Source: SFDP01 sp051653625
GTDB lineage: Bacteria; Bacillota; Clostridia; Lachnospirales; Lachnospiraceae
Assembly: GCA_051653625.1 (NCBI GenBank)
Contig: JBOFWM010000064.1
Coordinates: forward strand, 1 to 24,363
Direction of reading: 5' to 3'
DNA: 24,363 nt
This document shows, piece after piece, positions 1-8,889 of this stretch (position 1 is its first letter; each line of letters opens with the position of its first letter). The position numbers and the translations under genes were made by a program. The notes under the pieces are model-generated. The model was not told where the DNA came from. It saw only the letters and a program-made list of their open reading frames with translations, and searched no databases.

Positions 1-808
1 AAATGAAAAGGGTCGTTTTATTGGAATAGATCAAGATGAAGACGCTATTAAAGCGGCAGGTGAACGATTAAAAGAATTTGGAGATAAAGTTACTTTAATT
101 CGTAGCAATTACTGTAACATGAAGGCGGTTTTAAAAGAAGAAAAAATTGATAAAGTAGATGGAATTGTTTTGGATTTAGGAGTTTCATCCTATCAATTAG
201 ATACGATAGAACGTGGATTTTCTTATCGATTTGATACAGATTTAGATATGAGAATGGATAGAAGACAAGCATTGAGCGCAAAAGAAATTGTAAATACTTA
301 TAGTGAAATGGATTTGTTTCGTATTATTCGCGATTATGGAGAAGACCAATTTGCAAAAAATATAGCAAAACATATCGTGAGAGAACGAGAAAAAAAAGAA
401 ATAAAAACAACATTTGAATTGAATGAAATTATAAAAAATGCGATTCCAGCTAAGATGAGAATGAATGGCCATCCATCGAAAAAAACATTTCAAGCAATTC
501 GAATTGAATGTAATCGTGAATTAGAAGTGTTAAAAAATACGTTAAATGATTTAGTGGAATTGTTAAATCCTGATGGAAGATTATGTATCATTACTTTTCA
601 TTCGTTAGAAGATCGTATTGTTAAAGTAGCATTTAAGGAATATGAACATCCATGTACCTGTCCAAAAGAATTTCCTGTATGTATTTGTAAAAAAGTATCT
701 CTTGGGAAAGCGGTACCTCGAAAACCGATTTTACCAAGCAAAGAGGAAATAAATGTAAATAAAAGATCAAAAAGTGCAAAATTAAGAATATTTGAAAAAA
801 TGATATAG
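1..808 (+). CDS. rsmH: 16S rRNA (cytosine-N4)-methyltransferase RsmH, 5' truncated
   Basis: RsmH (MraW) methylates N4 of C1402 in 16S rRNA using S-adenosylmethionine and is normally an early gene of the dcw cluster. The reading frame is open from base 2 at the window edge, so the N-terminus, including the first SAM-binding motif, lies outside. What is seen: GRFIGIDQDEDA near the edge (SAM-binding region), LDLGVSS, the family signature GHPSKKTFQAIRIECN, HSLEDRIVK, and a Cys-rich stretch CTCPKEFPVCIC near the C-terminus. The ATG at 119 is internal and should not be taken as the start, because family sequence continues upstream of it in frame. The stop is TAG at 806-808 and ftsL follows after 20 bases. 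Identification is very secure. Confidence 0.96.
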   Translation, partial: NEKGRFIGIDQDEDAIKAAGERLKEFGDKVTLIRSNYCNMKAVLKEEKIDKVDGIVLDLGVSSYQLDTIERGFSYRFDTDLDMRMDRRQALSAKEIVNTYSEMDLFRIIRDYGEDQFAKNIAKHIVREREKKEIKTTFELNEIIKNAIPAKMRMNGHPSKKTFQAIRIECNRELEVLKNTLNDLVELLNPDGRLCIITFHSLEDRIVKVAFKEYEHPCTCPKEFPVCICKKVSLGKAVPRKPILPSKEEINVNKRSKSAKLRIFEKMI

Positions 809-828
809 TATATGAATGGAGATAAGAT

Positions 829-1281
829 ATGGCAAGAAAAATGAGTAGAGGACAATATGTAGTGGGAAATACAGCTAGAAAAATTATGCCTGTAGAAGAA
901 TTACAAAGACCTTTAAAAAAGCAAATCAGCCATACTACAAGAAGAAATAGAGAATCTACAAAACATATGAATTTAGGATATGTATTATTTTTAACGCTTT
1001 CTTTAGTTGTGACGGCAATATGTTTGATTAGTTATTTACAATTGCAATCACAAATTACAATTAATACAAAACAAATTTCAAGATTAGAAAGTACATTGAA
1101 TAATTTAAAATTAACAAATGATGAAGATTATAGTAGAATACTTAGCTCTGTTGATTTAGAAGAAGTAAAAAGAATTGCTATTTCTGAACTAGGTATGAGA
1201 TATGCAAAAGAGGGACAAATTGTTAATATTTCAGGAGAAGGTAGTGACTATGTGAGAAAATTGGTAGATTTTCAAGAATAG
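829..1281 (+). CDS. ftsL: FtsL-like septum formation protein
   Basis: A 150-residue bitopic membrane protein in the usual ftsL slot between rsmH and the PBP genes. It has a basic cytoplasmic N-terminus of about 47 residues, one hydrophobic segment at about residues 48-70 (YVLFLTLSLVVTAICLISYL), then a heptad-like stretch with LQSQI, ISRLESTLNNLK suggesting a coiled coil. The extracytoplasmic tail contains EEVKRIAISELGM, the typical end of FtsL/DivIC-type proteins. FtsL family members partner with DivIC/FtsB and DivIB/FtsQ to activate the FtsW-PBP complex at the septum. The ATG at 829 has GGAG 8-11 bases upstream. Sequence conservation in this family is low, so the name rests on position and architecture as much as on motifs. 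Confidence 0.85.
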   Translation: MARKMSRGQYVVGNTARKIMPVEELQRPLKKQISHTTRRNRESTKHMNLGYVLFLTLSLVVTAICLISYLQLQSQITINTKQISRLESTLNNLKLTNDEDYSRILSSVDLEEVKRIAISELGMRYAKEGQIVNISGEGSDYVRKLVDFQE

Positions 1282-1325
1282 TTTTTTAAAACAAAAAATA
1301 GTTATAATAATAAGCAGGTGATAAT

Positions 1326-3509
1326 TTGAATAAAGAAAAAAGGATGAATAGAAGACGGATAAGAACAAAAACAAAAGGATTCACTTTGAAAATGAAACAA
1401 AAGCTAGTAATACTATTTTTTATAGTATTATTAGCTTTCTTAGGGTTATCCATTCGATTAATAATTATTAACAGAGATAGTGGAGAGCAGTATACAAGAC
1501 AAATTTTAAGTCAGCAACAATATAGTAGTACATCGCTTCCTTATAAACGAGGAGAGATTTTAGATACAAATGGAACGAAGTTAGCAATCAGTCAAAAAGT
1601 ATATAATCTTATAATTGATTGTAAAGATGTTTTAAGTAAAGAAGAGTATTTAGATGGAACACTAGATGCATTGATGCAGTGCTTTCCACAATTTAATCGT
1701 TCAGAAATGAGTAAATATATTACGGATAATCCGACAAGAAGATATTATGTTGTTGCAAAGCAATTAACGTATGATGAAATAAGTGGATTCTTAGAAATGA
1801 AAGAAAATTCTGAGGAGTATCCAAATATTTATGGGGTATGGTTTGAAGAGGAATATAAAAGAGTTTATCCAAACAATACATTAGCAAGTGATATAATTGG
1901 ATTTACAATTAAAGATAGTGAAAGTTCAGGGTTTACAGGAAGTAATGGATTAGAAGAGTATTATAATGAAATTTTGAATGGTACAGTTGGTAGAGAGTAT
2001 GGATATTTAAATGATGATTTAAGCTTGGAGAGAACAACGATAGCAGCTGTAGATGGACATAATCTAATTACAACAATTGATGCAAATATTCAGAGCATTG
2101 TAGAAAAAAAATTACAAGAACATAATGAAAAATACACCAATAATTATAGAACTGGTAATGGTGCAGAAAATGTTGGTGCTATTGTCATGAACATACATAC
2201 TGGTGAAATTTTAGCTATGGCAAGTTATCCGAATTTTGATTTAAATAGTACGACAAGCATGGATGCATTAATAGGTTCTACTTTATTAACCGCAGAAGGA
2301 AAAGAATCAGAAGAAGGAATTGTAATAACAGCAGACAATAAAGAGGAAGTTTTAGCGGATACAGAGGTTTTGTATGCAAACTTAAATTCCTTGTGGAAAA
2401 ATTTTTGTATTACAGATACTTACGAGCCTGGGTCAACAGCAAAACCATTTACAGTAGCAATGGGATTAGAATCTGGAACTATGACGGGAGATGAATATTA
2501 TACATGTAATGGGTTGTTGGAGATTGGTGGATTTAAGATTAAATGTCATAATTATAAAATTGGTGGGGATGGTACTATTACAGTCAAAGAAGCAGTGGAA
2601 CAATCTTGTAACGTTGCATTAATGTTAATGGGACGTCAAATTGGAAAAGATATCTTTTTAGAATATCAAGAAAGCTTTGGATTTGGAATACGTACAAATA
2701 TTGATTTAGTAGGCGAATCGAGAACGCAATCTTTAGTATTCAATGAACAAACGTTAGGAGAAACAGAACTAGCAACCTCTACATTTGGACAAGGATATAA
2801 TGTTACTATGATTCAAATGATTGCTGCTTATTCTGCCCTAGTGAATGGTGGATATTATTATGAACCGCATTTAGTGAAAAAGATTACAACATCAAGCGGA
2901 GCAACGGTACAAAATATAGAACCAAGACTTCTTCGTCAAACAGTTTCTGAACAAACATCGGAAAAAGTACGAGAATATTTAGTGGGAGTTGTTGAAAATG
3001 GAACGGGAAAGACTGCTCGACCAGCTGGATATTTAATTGGTGGAAAAACTGGTACTGCTGAAATGGCACCAAGAGATAAAAGAAATTATGTTGTATCGTT
3101 TATTGGACATGCACCAGCAAATGATCCACAGATTGCAATCTATGTTGTAGTGGATAGACCAAATGCTGCGGCACAAGATGATGCAAAACATGCGACGCTT
3201 TTAGTGCGAAGTATTTTGACAGAAGTACTTCCGTATCTTAATATATTTATGACGGAAGAACTTTCAGAAACAGAATTAAAAGAATTATCTGATATGGAAA
3301 ATCAATTATTGCTCCCTTCGACTACGGATGATGAGGAAGAGATTGAACATATTGATCGCGAAGTCCAGGATGCAAATGGTGGAGATATTACATCTTCAAC
3401 ACCTGTAGTAGGAGAAGAAGGAGAAACGGCACCACTTACAGGAACGGTTATCAATCCAGAAACAGGGGATCCTATAAAAGATTCAACGGAAGAGAAAAGT
3501 CCATATTAA
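1326..3509 (+). CDS. Class B penicillin-binding protein (FtsI/PBP2B-like), first of two
   Basis: A D,D-transpeptidase that cross-links peptidoglycan outside the membrane, here 727 residues. It has a basic N-terminus, a membrane anchor at about residues 27-48, a PBP dimerisation domain, then the transpeptidase domain with all three active-site motifs: STAK at 370-373 (nucleophile Ser370), SCN at 427-429 and KTGT at 574-577. No PASTA repeat is recognisable; the last ~70 residues form an acidic, Ser/Thr-rich, low-complexity tail (DDEEEIEHID, GEEGETAP). The TTG at 1326 is preferred over the ATG at 1344 because AGGTG lies 6-10 bases upstream of the TTG, while the ATG has AGG directly against it. 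It probably acts at the division septum with FtsW. A sporulation-specific role is possible but less likely than for the next gene. Confidence 0.9.
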   Translation: MNKEKRMNRRRIRTKTKGFTLKMKQKLVILFFIVLLAFLGLSIRLIIINRDSGEQYTRQILSQQQYSSTSLPYKRGEILDTNGTKLAISQKVYNLIIDCKDVLSKEEYLDGTLDALMQCFPQFNRSEMSKYITDNPTRRYYVVAKQLTYDEISGFLEMKENSEEYPNIYGVWFEEEYKRVYPNNTLASDIIGFTIKDSESSGFTGSNGLEEYYNEILNGTVGREYGYLNDDLSLERTTIAAVDGHNLITTIDANIQSIVEKKLQEHNEKYTNNYRTGNGAENVGAIVMNIHTGEILAMASYPNFDLNSTTSMDALIGSTLLTAEGKESEEGIVITADNKEEVLADTEVLYANLNSLWKNFCITDTYEPGSTAKPFTVAMGLESGTMTGDEYYTCNGLLEIGGFKIKCHNYKIGGDGTITVKEAVEQSCNVALMLMGRQIGKDIFLEYQESFGFGIRTNIDLVGESRTQSLVFNEQTLGETELATSTFGQGYNVTMIQMIAAYSALVNGGYYYEPHLVKKITTSSGATVQNIEPRLLRQTVSEQTSEKVREYLVGVVENGTGKTARPAGYLIGGKTGTAEMAPRDKRNYVVSFIGHAPANDPQIAIYVVVDRPNAAAQDDAKHATLLVRSILTEVLPYLNIFMTEELSETELKELSDMENQLLLPSTTDDEEEIEHIDREVQDANGGDITSSTPVVGEEGETAPLTGTVINPETGDPIKDSTEEKSPY

Positions 3510-3580
3510 AATAAGAATGGGAATAAGTTTAGGGAATATTTAATACTATAATAGTAATTGCTATTATTAGGAAAGAGAAT

Positions 3581-5287
3581 ATGAAAAACTTAACATTTCA
3601 TAGAAGAAAAATTGTGACATTTGTTGCAATTTGTCAATTGGTTTTATTATTACTCATTGGAAGATTGTTTTATTTGATGATTTATCAATCAGAATACTAT
3701 ACAACAAAAGCAACTGATTTACATCAAAGAGAAAGAAGTATAAAAGCAAAAAGAGGGCGCATTATTGATGCAACAGGTGTAGTGCTTGCAGACAATAAAA
3801 CGGTATGTAATATTTCTGTTATATACAACCAAATGACAGATAAAGAAAAGGTGATAGAAATTCTATCGAAAGAACTTAATTTATCGCAAGAGTATATAGA
3901 AAATCGAGTATACAAAGTTTCCTCAATTGAAAGAATAAAAAGTAATGTTTCTAAGGAAATTGGTGATATTATTAGAGCATACGATTTGCCGGGAGTAAAA
4001 GTGGATGAGGATTATAAGCGATATTATCCATTTGATGATTTGGCAAGTAAAGTATTAGGGTTTACAGGAGGCGATAATCAAGGAATTATTGGACTTGAAG
4101 TAAAGTATGAGGAATATTTACAAGGAACACCAGGGACTATTTTAACATTAACAGATGCAAAAGGAGTCGAATTATTAACAGGTGGGGAAGAACGTATTGA
4201 GCCAGTTGCTGGAGAGGATTTGTATATTAGCCTTGATATCAATGTTCAAAAATATGCGACACAATTAGCAGAACAAACATTAGAAACAAAAGAGGCGGAT
4301 GGTGTTTCTATTTTAGTTATGAATGTGAAAAATGGCGAAATTATGGCAATGGTCAATGTGCCAGAATTTAATTTAAATGAGCCATATGAATTAACAGATG
4401 TAAATCAAGTTGTAACAGAAGAAAATAAACAAGAATTATTAAATCAGATGTGGCGCAATCCGGCAATAAGTGATACGTATGAACCAGGATCTACATTTAA
4501 GATAATTACGGCGGCAGCAGGATTAGAAGAGGGGGTAGTAGAAGAAACCGATTCATTTTCTTGCCCAGGATACATTATTGTTGAAGATAGAAAAATAAAA
4601 TGTCACAAGACAAATGGTCATGGTAGCGAAACATTTTTAGAGGGGACGATGAATTCTTGCAATCCTGTTTTTGTTTCAGTGGGCATGCGATTAGGAATAG
4701 AAACATATTACGATTATTTTAAACGTTTCGGACTTCTTGAAAAAACAGGTATTGATTTACCAGGAGAAGCAGGGACGATTATGCATAATGTAGACAATAT
4801 GGGGCTTGTAGAATTAGCAACGGTTTCTTTTGGGCAGTCCTTTCAGATTACTCCGATTAAATTGTTAGAAACAGTGGCATCAATTGTAAATGGTGGGGTA
4901 AGTGTAACGCCACATCTTGCAGTGAAATCCGTAGGAAACGATATGGAAACAGTGTTTTCTTATGAAACGACAAGTGGACTTGTAACACAAGAAACATCAG
5001 ATACAATGAAGCATTTATTAGAAGAAGTTGTTACAAATGGAACAGGAAAAAATGGCTATGTGGAAGGATTTTTAGTAGGCGGTAAAACGGCTACAAGCCA
5101 AACTTTGCCAAGAGGAAGTGGAAAGTATATTGCATCCTTTGTTGGCTTTGCACCTGCCGATGACCCAGAAGTAATAGCATTGGCAGTAATTCATAATCCA
5201 CAAGGAACATACTATGGAGGGCAAATAGCGGCTCCTCTTGTTCGTCAACTTTTTGAGAATATTCTTCCTTATTTAGAAGGAATGTGA
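3581..5287 (+). CDS. Class B penicillin-binding protein (SpoVD/FtsI-like), second of two
   Basis: A second transpeptidase, 568 residues, encoded 71 bases after the first. It has a short cytoplasmic start, a membrane anchor at about residues 10-32, a dimerisation domain containing the RGRIIDATG motif, and a transpeptidase domain with STFK at 304-307 (nucleophile Ser304) and SCN at 359-361. The third motif reads KTAT at 502-505, where most family members have KTGT. The protein ends shortly after the catalytic domain, with no PASTA domain. In Bacillus the comparable tandem is pbpB-spoVD, so this copy may serve spore cortex synthesis, but the sequence alone cannot decide between that and septal growth. 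The ATG at 3581 follows the purine-rich AGGAAAGAG. A 7-bp AT-rich inverted repeat (3548-3554 with 3561-3567) precedes the ribosome-binding site. Confidence 0.88.
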   Translation: MKNLTFHRRKIVTFVAICQLVLLLLIGRLFYLMIYQSEYYTTKATDLHQRERSIKAKRGRIIDATGVVLADNKTVCNISVIYNQMTDKEKVIEILSKELNLSQEYIENRVYKVSSIERIKSNVSKEIGDIIRAYDLPGVKVDEDYKRYYPFDDLASKVLGFTGGDNQGIIGLEVKYEEYLQGTPGTILTLTDAKGVELLTGGEERIEPVAGEDLYISLDINVQKYATQLAEQTLETKEADGVSILVMNVKNGEIMAMVNVPEFNLNEPYELTDVNQVVTEENKQELLNQMWRNPAISDTYEPGSTFKIITAAAGLEEGVVEETDSFSCPGYIIVEDRKIKCHKTNGHGSETFLEGTMNSCNPVFVSVGMRLGIETYYDYFKRFGLLEKTGIDLPGEAGTIMHNVDNMGLVELATVSFGQSFQITPIKLLETVASIVNGGVSVTPHLAVKSVGNDMETVFSYETTSGLVTQETSDTMKHLLEEVVTNGTGKNGYVEGFLVGGKTATSQTLPRGSGKYIASFVGFAPADDPEVIALAVIHNPQGTYYGGQIAAPLVRQLFENILPYLEGM

Positions 5288-5329
5288 TATAAAAGAAGAT
5301 GGATAAAAAGATAGAAAGGAAATAGAAAT

Positions 5330-6286
5330 ATGAATGTATCATTTGTGGTGCCAGTAGTATTATCTTTTGCGATAAGTGCTATGTTAGGACCAGTTATAAT
5401 TCCATATTTAAGAAAATTAAAAATAGGTCAAACAACAAGAGAAGATGGACCATCTAGTCATCTGAAAAAAAATGGAACACCCACAATGGGTGGTGTGATT
5501 ATACTAGGTGCAATTGTCATTACATCTTTATTTTATATAAAAGAATATCCGAATATTATTCCTATTTTGTTTTTGACATTAGGATTTGGATTAATTGGAT
5601 TTATTGATGACTATATAAAAGTTGTATTAAAGCGTTCTTTGGGATTGCGTGCATGGCAAAAAATGGTATTGCAAATTATTGTAACAGCTATATTTGCATA
5701 TTATATTACAGAATTTAGCGCAATTGACTTATCTATGAAAATACCATTTATGGAATATGCCTATTTGGATTTAGGGAAATTTTCTATTCCATTTTTGTTT
5801 ATTGTTGTAATTGGAACTGTAAATGGAACAAATTTTACAGATGGATTAGATGGGCTTGCAAGTAGTGTAACTGTAATGGTTGCAACATTTTTTTCTGTTG
5901 TAGCGATTGGAACTGGGAGCGGAATAGAACCAATTACATGTGCAGTCGTAGGTGCGTTACTTGGTTTTTTACTGTTTAATGTTCATCCAGCAAGTGTATT
6001 TATGGGGGATACCGGTTCTTTAGCGCTTGGCGGATTTGTTGCCGCAAGTGCAATTATGATGCAATTGCCAATTTTTATAATAATTGTTGGATTGATTTAT
6101 GTAATAGAAGTACTTTCGGTCATGATACAAGTTGGATATTTTAAATTAACAAAGGGAAAGCGATTTTTCAAAATGGCTCCCATACATCATCATTTTGAAC
6201 TTTGTGGATGGAGCGAAACAAAAGTTGTAGCAGTATTTTCTATTATTACAGCAATTCTTTGTTTGATTGCATTAATGGGATTATAA
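5330..6286 (+). CDS. mraY: Phospho-N-acetylmuramoyl-pentapeptide-transferase MraY
   Basis: MraY transfers phospho-MurNAc-pentapeptide from UDP to undecaprenyl phosphate, forming lipid I at the inner face of the membrane. At 318 residues it has the usual length. Hydrophobic segments run throughout, consistent with ten membrane helices. Family motifs are all visible: the Asp pair at residues 93-94 (FIDDYIKV), NGTNFTDGLDGLA, FMGDTGSLALGG with its catalytic Asp, and the histidine cluster HHHFE on a cytoplasmic loop. The ATG at 5330 follows AGAAAGGAAATAG. It lies 42 bases after the second PBP and 14 bases before murD, so it is very likely co-transcribed with both. Confidence 0.97.
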   Translation: MNVSFVVPVVLSFAISAMLGPVIIPYLRKLKIGQTTREDGPSSHLKKNGTPTMGGVIILGAIVITSLFYIKEYPNIIPILFLTLGFGLIGFIDDYIKVVLKRSLGLRAWQKMVLQIIVTAIFAYYITEFSAIDLSMKIPFMEYAYLDLGKFSIPFLFIVVIGTVNGTNFTDGLDGLASSVTVMVATFFSVVAIGTGSGIEPITCAVVGALLGFLLFNVHPASVFMGDTGSLALGGFVAASAIMMQLPIFIIIVGLIYVIEVLSVMIQVGYFKLTKGKRFFKMAPIHHHFELCGWSETKVVAVFSIITAILCLIALMGL

Positions 6287-6300
6287 AGGATGGATTATAA

Positions 6301-7638
6301 ATGATATTAAAAGGAAAAAATATTCTTGTTATTGGAGCAGGAATCAGCGGAAAAGGTGCGATTACACTTTTAAATACGGTAGGTGCAAATCCTATATTGT
6401 TTGATCAAAATAAAGAGCAAATAGTAGATGGAATTAATGCTAAGATTATATTAGGAGAATTAGAAGAAAAACATCTTTTGAATATTGATATCGTAGTAGT
6501 GAGTCCAGGTGTACCAAAAGATGCGTCAATATTAGAACCTATAAAAGAAAAAAATATTCCTATTTGGAGTGAAATTGAACTTGCATATCACTTATCACCA
6601 AAAGATATTATCGCAATTACAGGAACAAATGGAAAGACCACAACAACAGCACTAGTTGGTGAAATTATGAAAGCATATTATGAAAGTGTATTTGTTGTGG
6701 GAAATATAGGGAAGTCTTACACATTAGAAATTCCAAATATGAGAGAAGATAGTAAAGTTGTAGCAGAAATTAGTAGTTTTCAATTAGAAACAATTGTAGA
6801 GTTTCATCCGAAAATCAGTGCGATTTTAAATGTTACGCCAGATCATTTGGATCGACATAAAACTATGGAATGTTATCAAAATACAAAAGCACTTGTAAAT
6901 AAAAATCAAACGAAAGATGATGTATGTGTCCTTAACTATGATGATGAATTTACAAGAACATTTGGAGAACATTGTCGTTCTAAAGTTGTTTATTTCTCTG
7001 TGAATCATGAATTACAAGATGGTTTTTATTGCAAAAATGATAGTATTTACGTTGCAAATTCAGGGGTGCCAAAAGAGTTACTACACGTTTTTGATATGCA
7101 TTTATTAGGAAATCATAATGTAGAAAATGTTATGGCAGCAATTGCAATTACTCATGAAGCAGGTGTTCCAATGGAACGAATTATTCAATCTGTGTGCGAA
7201 TTTCGTGCAGTTGAACATCGTATTGAATATGTAGATACGATACGTAATATTGAATTTTTCAACGATTCAAAAGGAACTAATACAGATGCGGCTATAAAAG
7301 CAGTATGCGCGATGCGTAGACCAACTGTTTTGATTGCAGGTGGGTATGACAAAAATAGCGAATATGATGAATGGATTTTAAGTTTCAACAACAAAGTAAA
7401 ATGTCTTGTATTACTTGGACAAACAAGAGAAAAAATTAAAGAATGTGCGATGAAACACGGATTTACGAATATTATAGTAGTAGATACATTAAAAGACGCT
7501 GTAACAAAAGCATATGAAAACGCTGAAAATGGAGATGCAATATTACTTTCGCCAGCTTGTGCAAGTTGGGGAATGTTTCGAAATTATGAGGAACGTGGAA
7601 GCATGTTTAAACAGTATGTGAAAAACTTAGAGGAGTAG
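6301..7638 (+). CDS. murD: UDP-N-acetylmuramoylalanine--D-glutamate ligase MurD
   Basis: A cytoplasmic ATP-dependent ligase that adds D-glutamate to UDP-MurNAc-L-alanine. It has 445 residues, the normal length. The N-terminal Rossmann-like domain starts with NILVIGAGISGKGA. The ATP-binding loop GTNGKTT is at residues 108-114, followed by AEISSFQLE, the DHLDRH motif, LLGNHNVENVMAAIAI, and the C-terminal-domain signature FFNDSKGTNTDA. Near the end, LLSPACASWGMFRNYEERG is typical of MurD rather than MurC, MurE or MurF. The ATG at 6301 has AAGGATGG upstream. Its 3' end carries the AGAGGAG ribosome-binding site of ftsW. Confidence 0.97.
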   Translation: MILKGKNILVIGAGISGKGAITLLNTVGANPILFDQNKEQIVDGINAKIILGELEEKHLLNIDIVVVSPGVPKDASILEPIKEKNIPIWSEIELAYHLSPKDIIAITGTNGKTTTTALVGEIMKAYYESVFVVGNIGKSYTLEIPNMREDSKVVAEISSFQLETIVEFHPKISAILNVTPDHLDRHKTMECYQNTKALVNKNQTKDDVCVLNYDDEFTRTFGEHCRSKVVYFSVNHELQDGFYCKNDSIYVANSGVPKELLHVFDMHLLGNHNVENVMAAIAITHEAGVPMERIIQSVCEFRAVEHRIEYVDTIRNIEFFNDSKGTNTDAAIKAVCAMRRPTVLIAGGYDKNSEYDEWILSFNNKVKCLVLLGQTREKIKECAMKHGFTNIIVVDTLKDAVTKAYENAENGDAILLSPACASWGMFRNYEERGSMFKQYVKNLEE

Positions 7639-7642
7639 CTTA

Positions 7643-8815
7643 GTGGAAAGAAATCGAAGTAGAAGAGTCAAAAGAGAAGTGTATATTGATTATAGTTTAC
7701 TTTTTATCGTATTGTTTTTGTTGGGATTTGGATTGATTATGGTATATTCTACTAGTTCTTATGAAGCAGGAATGAGTAATGCTATGAATAATGATCCAGC
7801 ATTTTATTTGAAAAAACAAGCAGGTGCTACTGTTTTCGGGATTTTTGCAATGATTTTCTTTGCCTATTTTCCATATAAATATTGGAGAAGATTTGCATTT
7901 TTAAGTTATGTTGTTTCAATTATCTTAATTGCTCTTGTAATGAGTCCGTTAGGATATGAAGCGAATGGAGCAAGAAGATGGCTTAAAATTGGTATTTCTG
8001 TACAGCCTGCTGAAATCGCAAAACTTGCAATGATTTTATTTTTAGCACATTTAATTGCAAAAAATAGTCAAAAGTTAAAACGAGAAGCAAAACAATTTTG
8101 GGTTACATTTTGTTGGCCGCTTCCAGTTTGTGGTATGGTATGGATTATTACAGATAATATGAGTTCGGCAATTATTATTTTTGGAATTGCAGCAGTTATG
8201 TTATTTGTTGCGACACCAGATTACAAACGATTTATAATATTGGCAAGTGTTGGATTAGGCGGAATTGCAGCGATTGTACTTGCAATCGTAAATTTACAAG
8301 GAACACAGATAGGGAAAAATTTTGGATTTCGTGGAGCTAGAATTTTAGCATGGTTAGATCCAGAGGCATATGCATCAGGAAGAGGATTTCAAACGCTACA
8401 ATCGCTTTATGCAATTGGTTCGGGTGGTATCTTTGGAAAGGGACTTGGACAGAGTATGCAAAAACTTGGTTTTTTACCAGAATCTCAAAATGATATGATT
8501 TTTTCCATCGTATGTGAAGAATTGGGATTGTTTGGTGGAATTGCCATTATCTTAATGTTTGTATTATTATTATGGCGTTTTATGATTATTGCTAATAATG
8601 CGCCTGATTTATTTGGTGCCCTTTTAGTGGTAGGTGTAATGGCACATATTGCTATTCAAGTTATTTTAAATGTTGCGGTTGTAACAAACACGATTCCAAA
8701 TACAGGTATTTCTCTACCGTTTATTAGTTACGGAGGAACTTCTGTTTTGTTCTTATTATCTGAAATAGGGCTTGTTCTAAATGTAGGAAGAAGTATTGAA
8801 TTAAAAGATATGTAA
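7643..8815 (+). CDS. ftsW: SEDS-family peptidoglycan polymerase FtsW
   Basis: A polytopic membrane glycosyltransferase of the SEDS family (FtsW/RodA/SpoVE) that polymerises lipid II and works with a class B PBP. It has 390 residues with about ten hydrophobic helices. SEDS signatures: MVYSTSSYEA after the first helix, QPAEIAKLAMILFLA, the loop ESQNDMIFSIVCEELGLFGG containing the conserved Asp, and the C-terminal NTGISLPFISYGGTSVLFLL. Its place after murD and in a cluster with ftsZ favours FtsW over RodA. SpoVE is a close alternative in spore formers. The start is GTG at 7643, only 4 bases after the murD stop, with AGGAG overlapping that stop codon; this tight spacing suggests translational coupling. 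Confidence 0.92.
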   Translation: MERNRSRRVKREVYIDYSLLFIVLFLLGFGLIMVYSTSSYEAGMSNAMNNDPAFYLKKQAGATVFGIFAMIFFAYFPYKYWRRFAFLSYVVSIILIALVMSPLGYEANGARRWLKIGISVQPAEIAKLAMILFLAHLIAKNSQKLKREAKQFWVTFCWPLPVCGMVWIITDNMSSAIIIFGIAAVMLFVATPDYKRFIILASVGLGGIAAIVLAIVNLQGTQIGKNFGFRGARILAWLDPEAYASGRGFQTLQSLYAIGSGGIFGKGLGQSMQKLGFLPESQNDMIFSIVCEELGLFGGIAIILMFVLLLWRFMIIANNAPDLFGALLVVGVMAHIAIQVILNVAVVTNTIPNTGISLPFISYGGTSVLFLLSEIGLVLNVGRSIELKDM

Positions 8816-8858
8816 AATGTGTAACCACTTTATTTGTTTTGTATATACTAAAATAGAT

Positions 8859-8883
8859 ACCTTTTTAAAAAAAATAAGAAGGT
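8859..8883 (+). promoter_or_regulatory. Weak AT-rich inverted repeat covering the murA ribosome-binding site
   Basis: ACCTTTTT at 8859-8866 can pair with AAGAAGGT at 8876-8883 (one G-U pair, nine-base loop). The right arm contains most of the AAGGTGG ribosome-binding site of murA. The stem is AT-rich and probably marginal. The 74-base gap between ftsW and murA holds no convincing promoter or terminator. Confidence 0.25.
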
Positions 8884-8889
8884 GGACAA

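Noticed and set aside
1303..1308. TATAAT hexamer before the first PBP gene
   Set aside because: No acceptable -35 at 16-18 bases upstream; a chance match is easy in this AT-rich gap.
3548..3567. 7-bp inverted repeat between the two PBP genes as a terminator
   Set aside because: The stem is entirely weak (ATAATAG/CTATTAT) and no T-run follows, so termination between the genes is not supported.
8844..8849. TATACT between ftsW and murA as a murA promoter
   Set aside because: The sequence 17 bases upstream (GTAACC) is not a -35 and no extended -10 is present.
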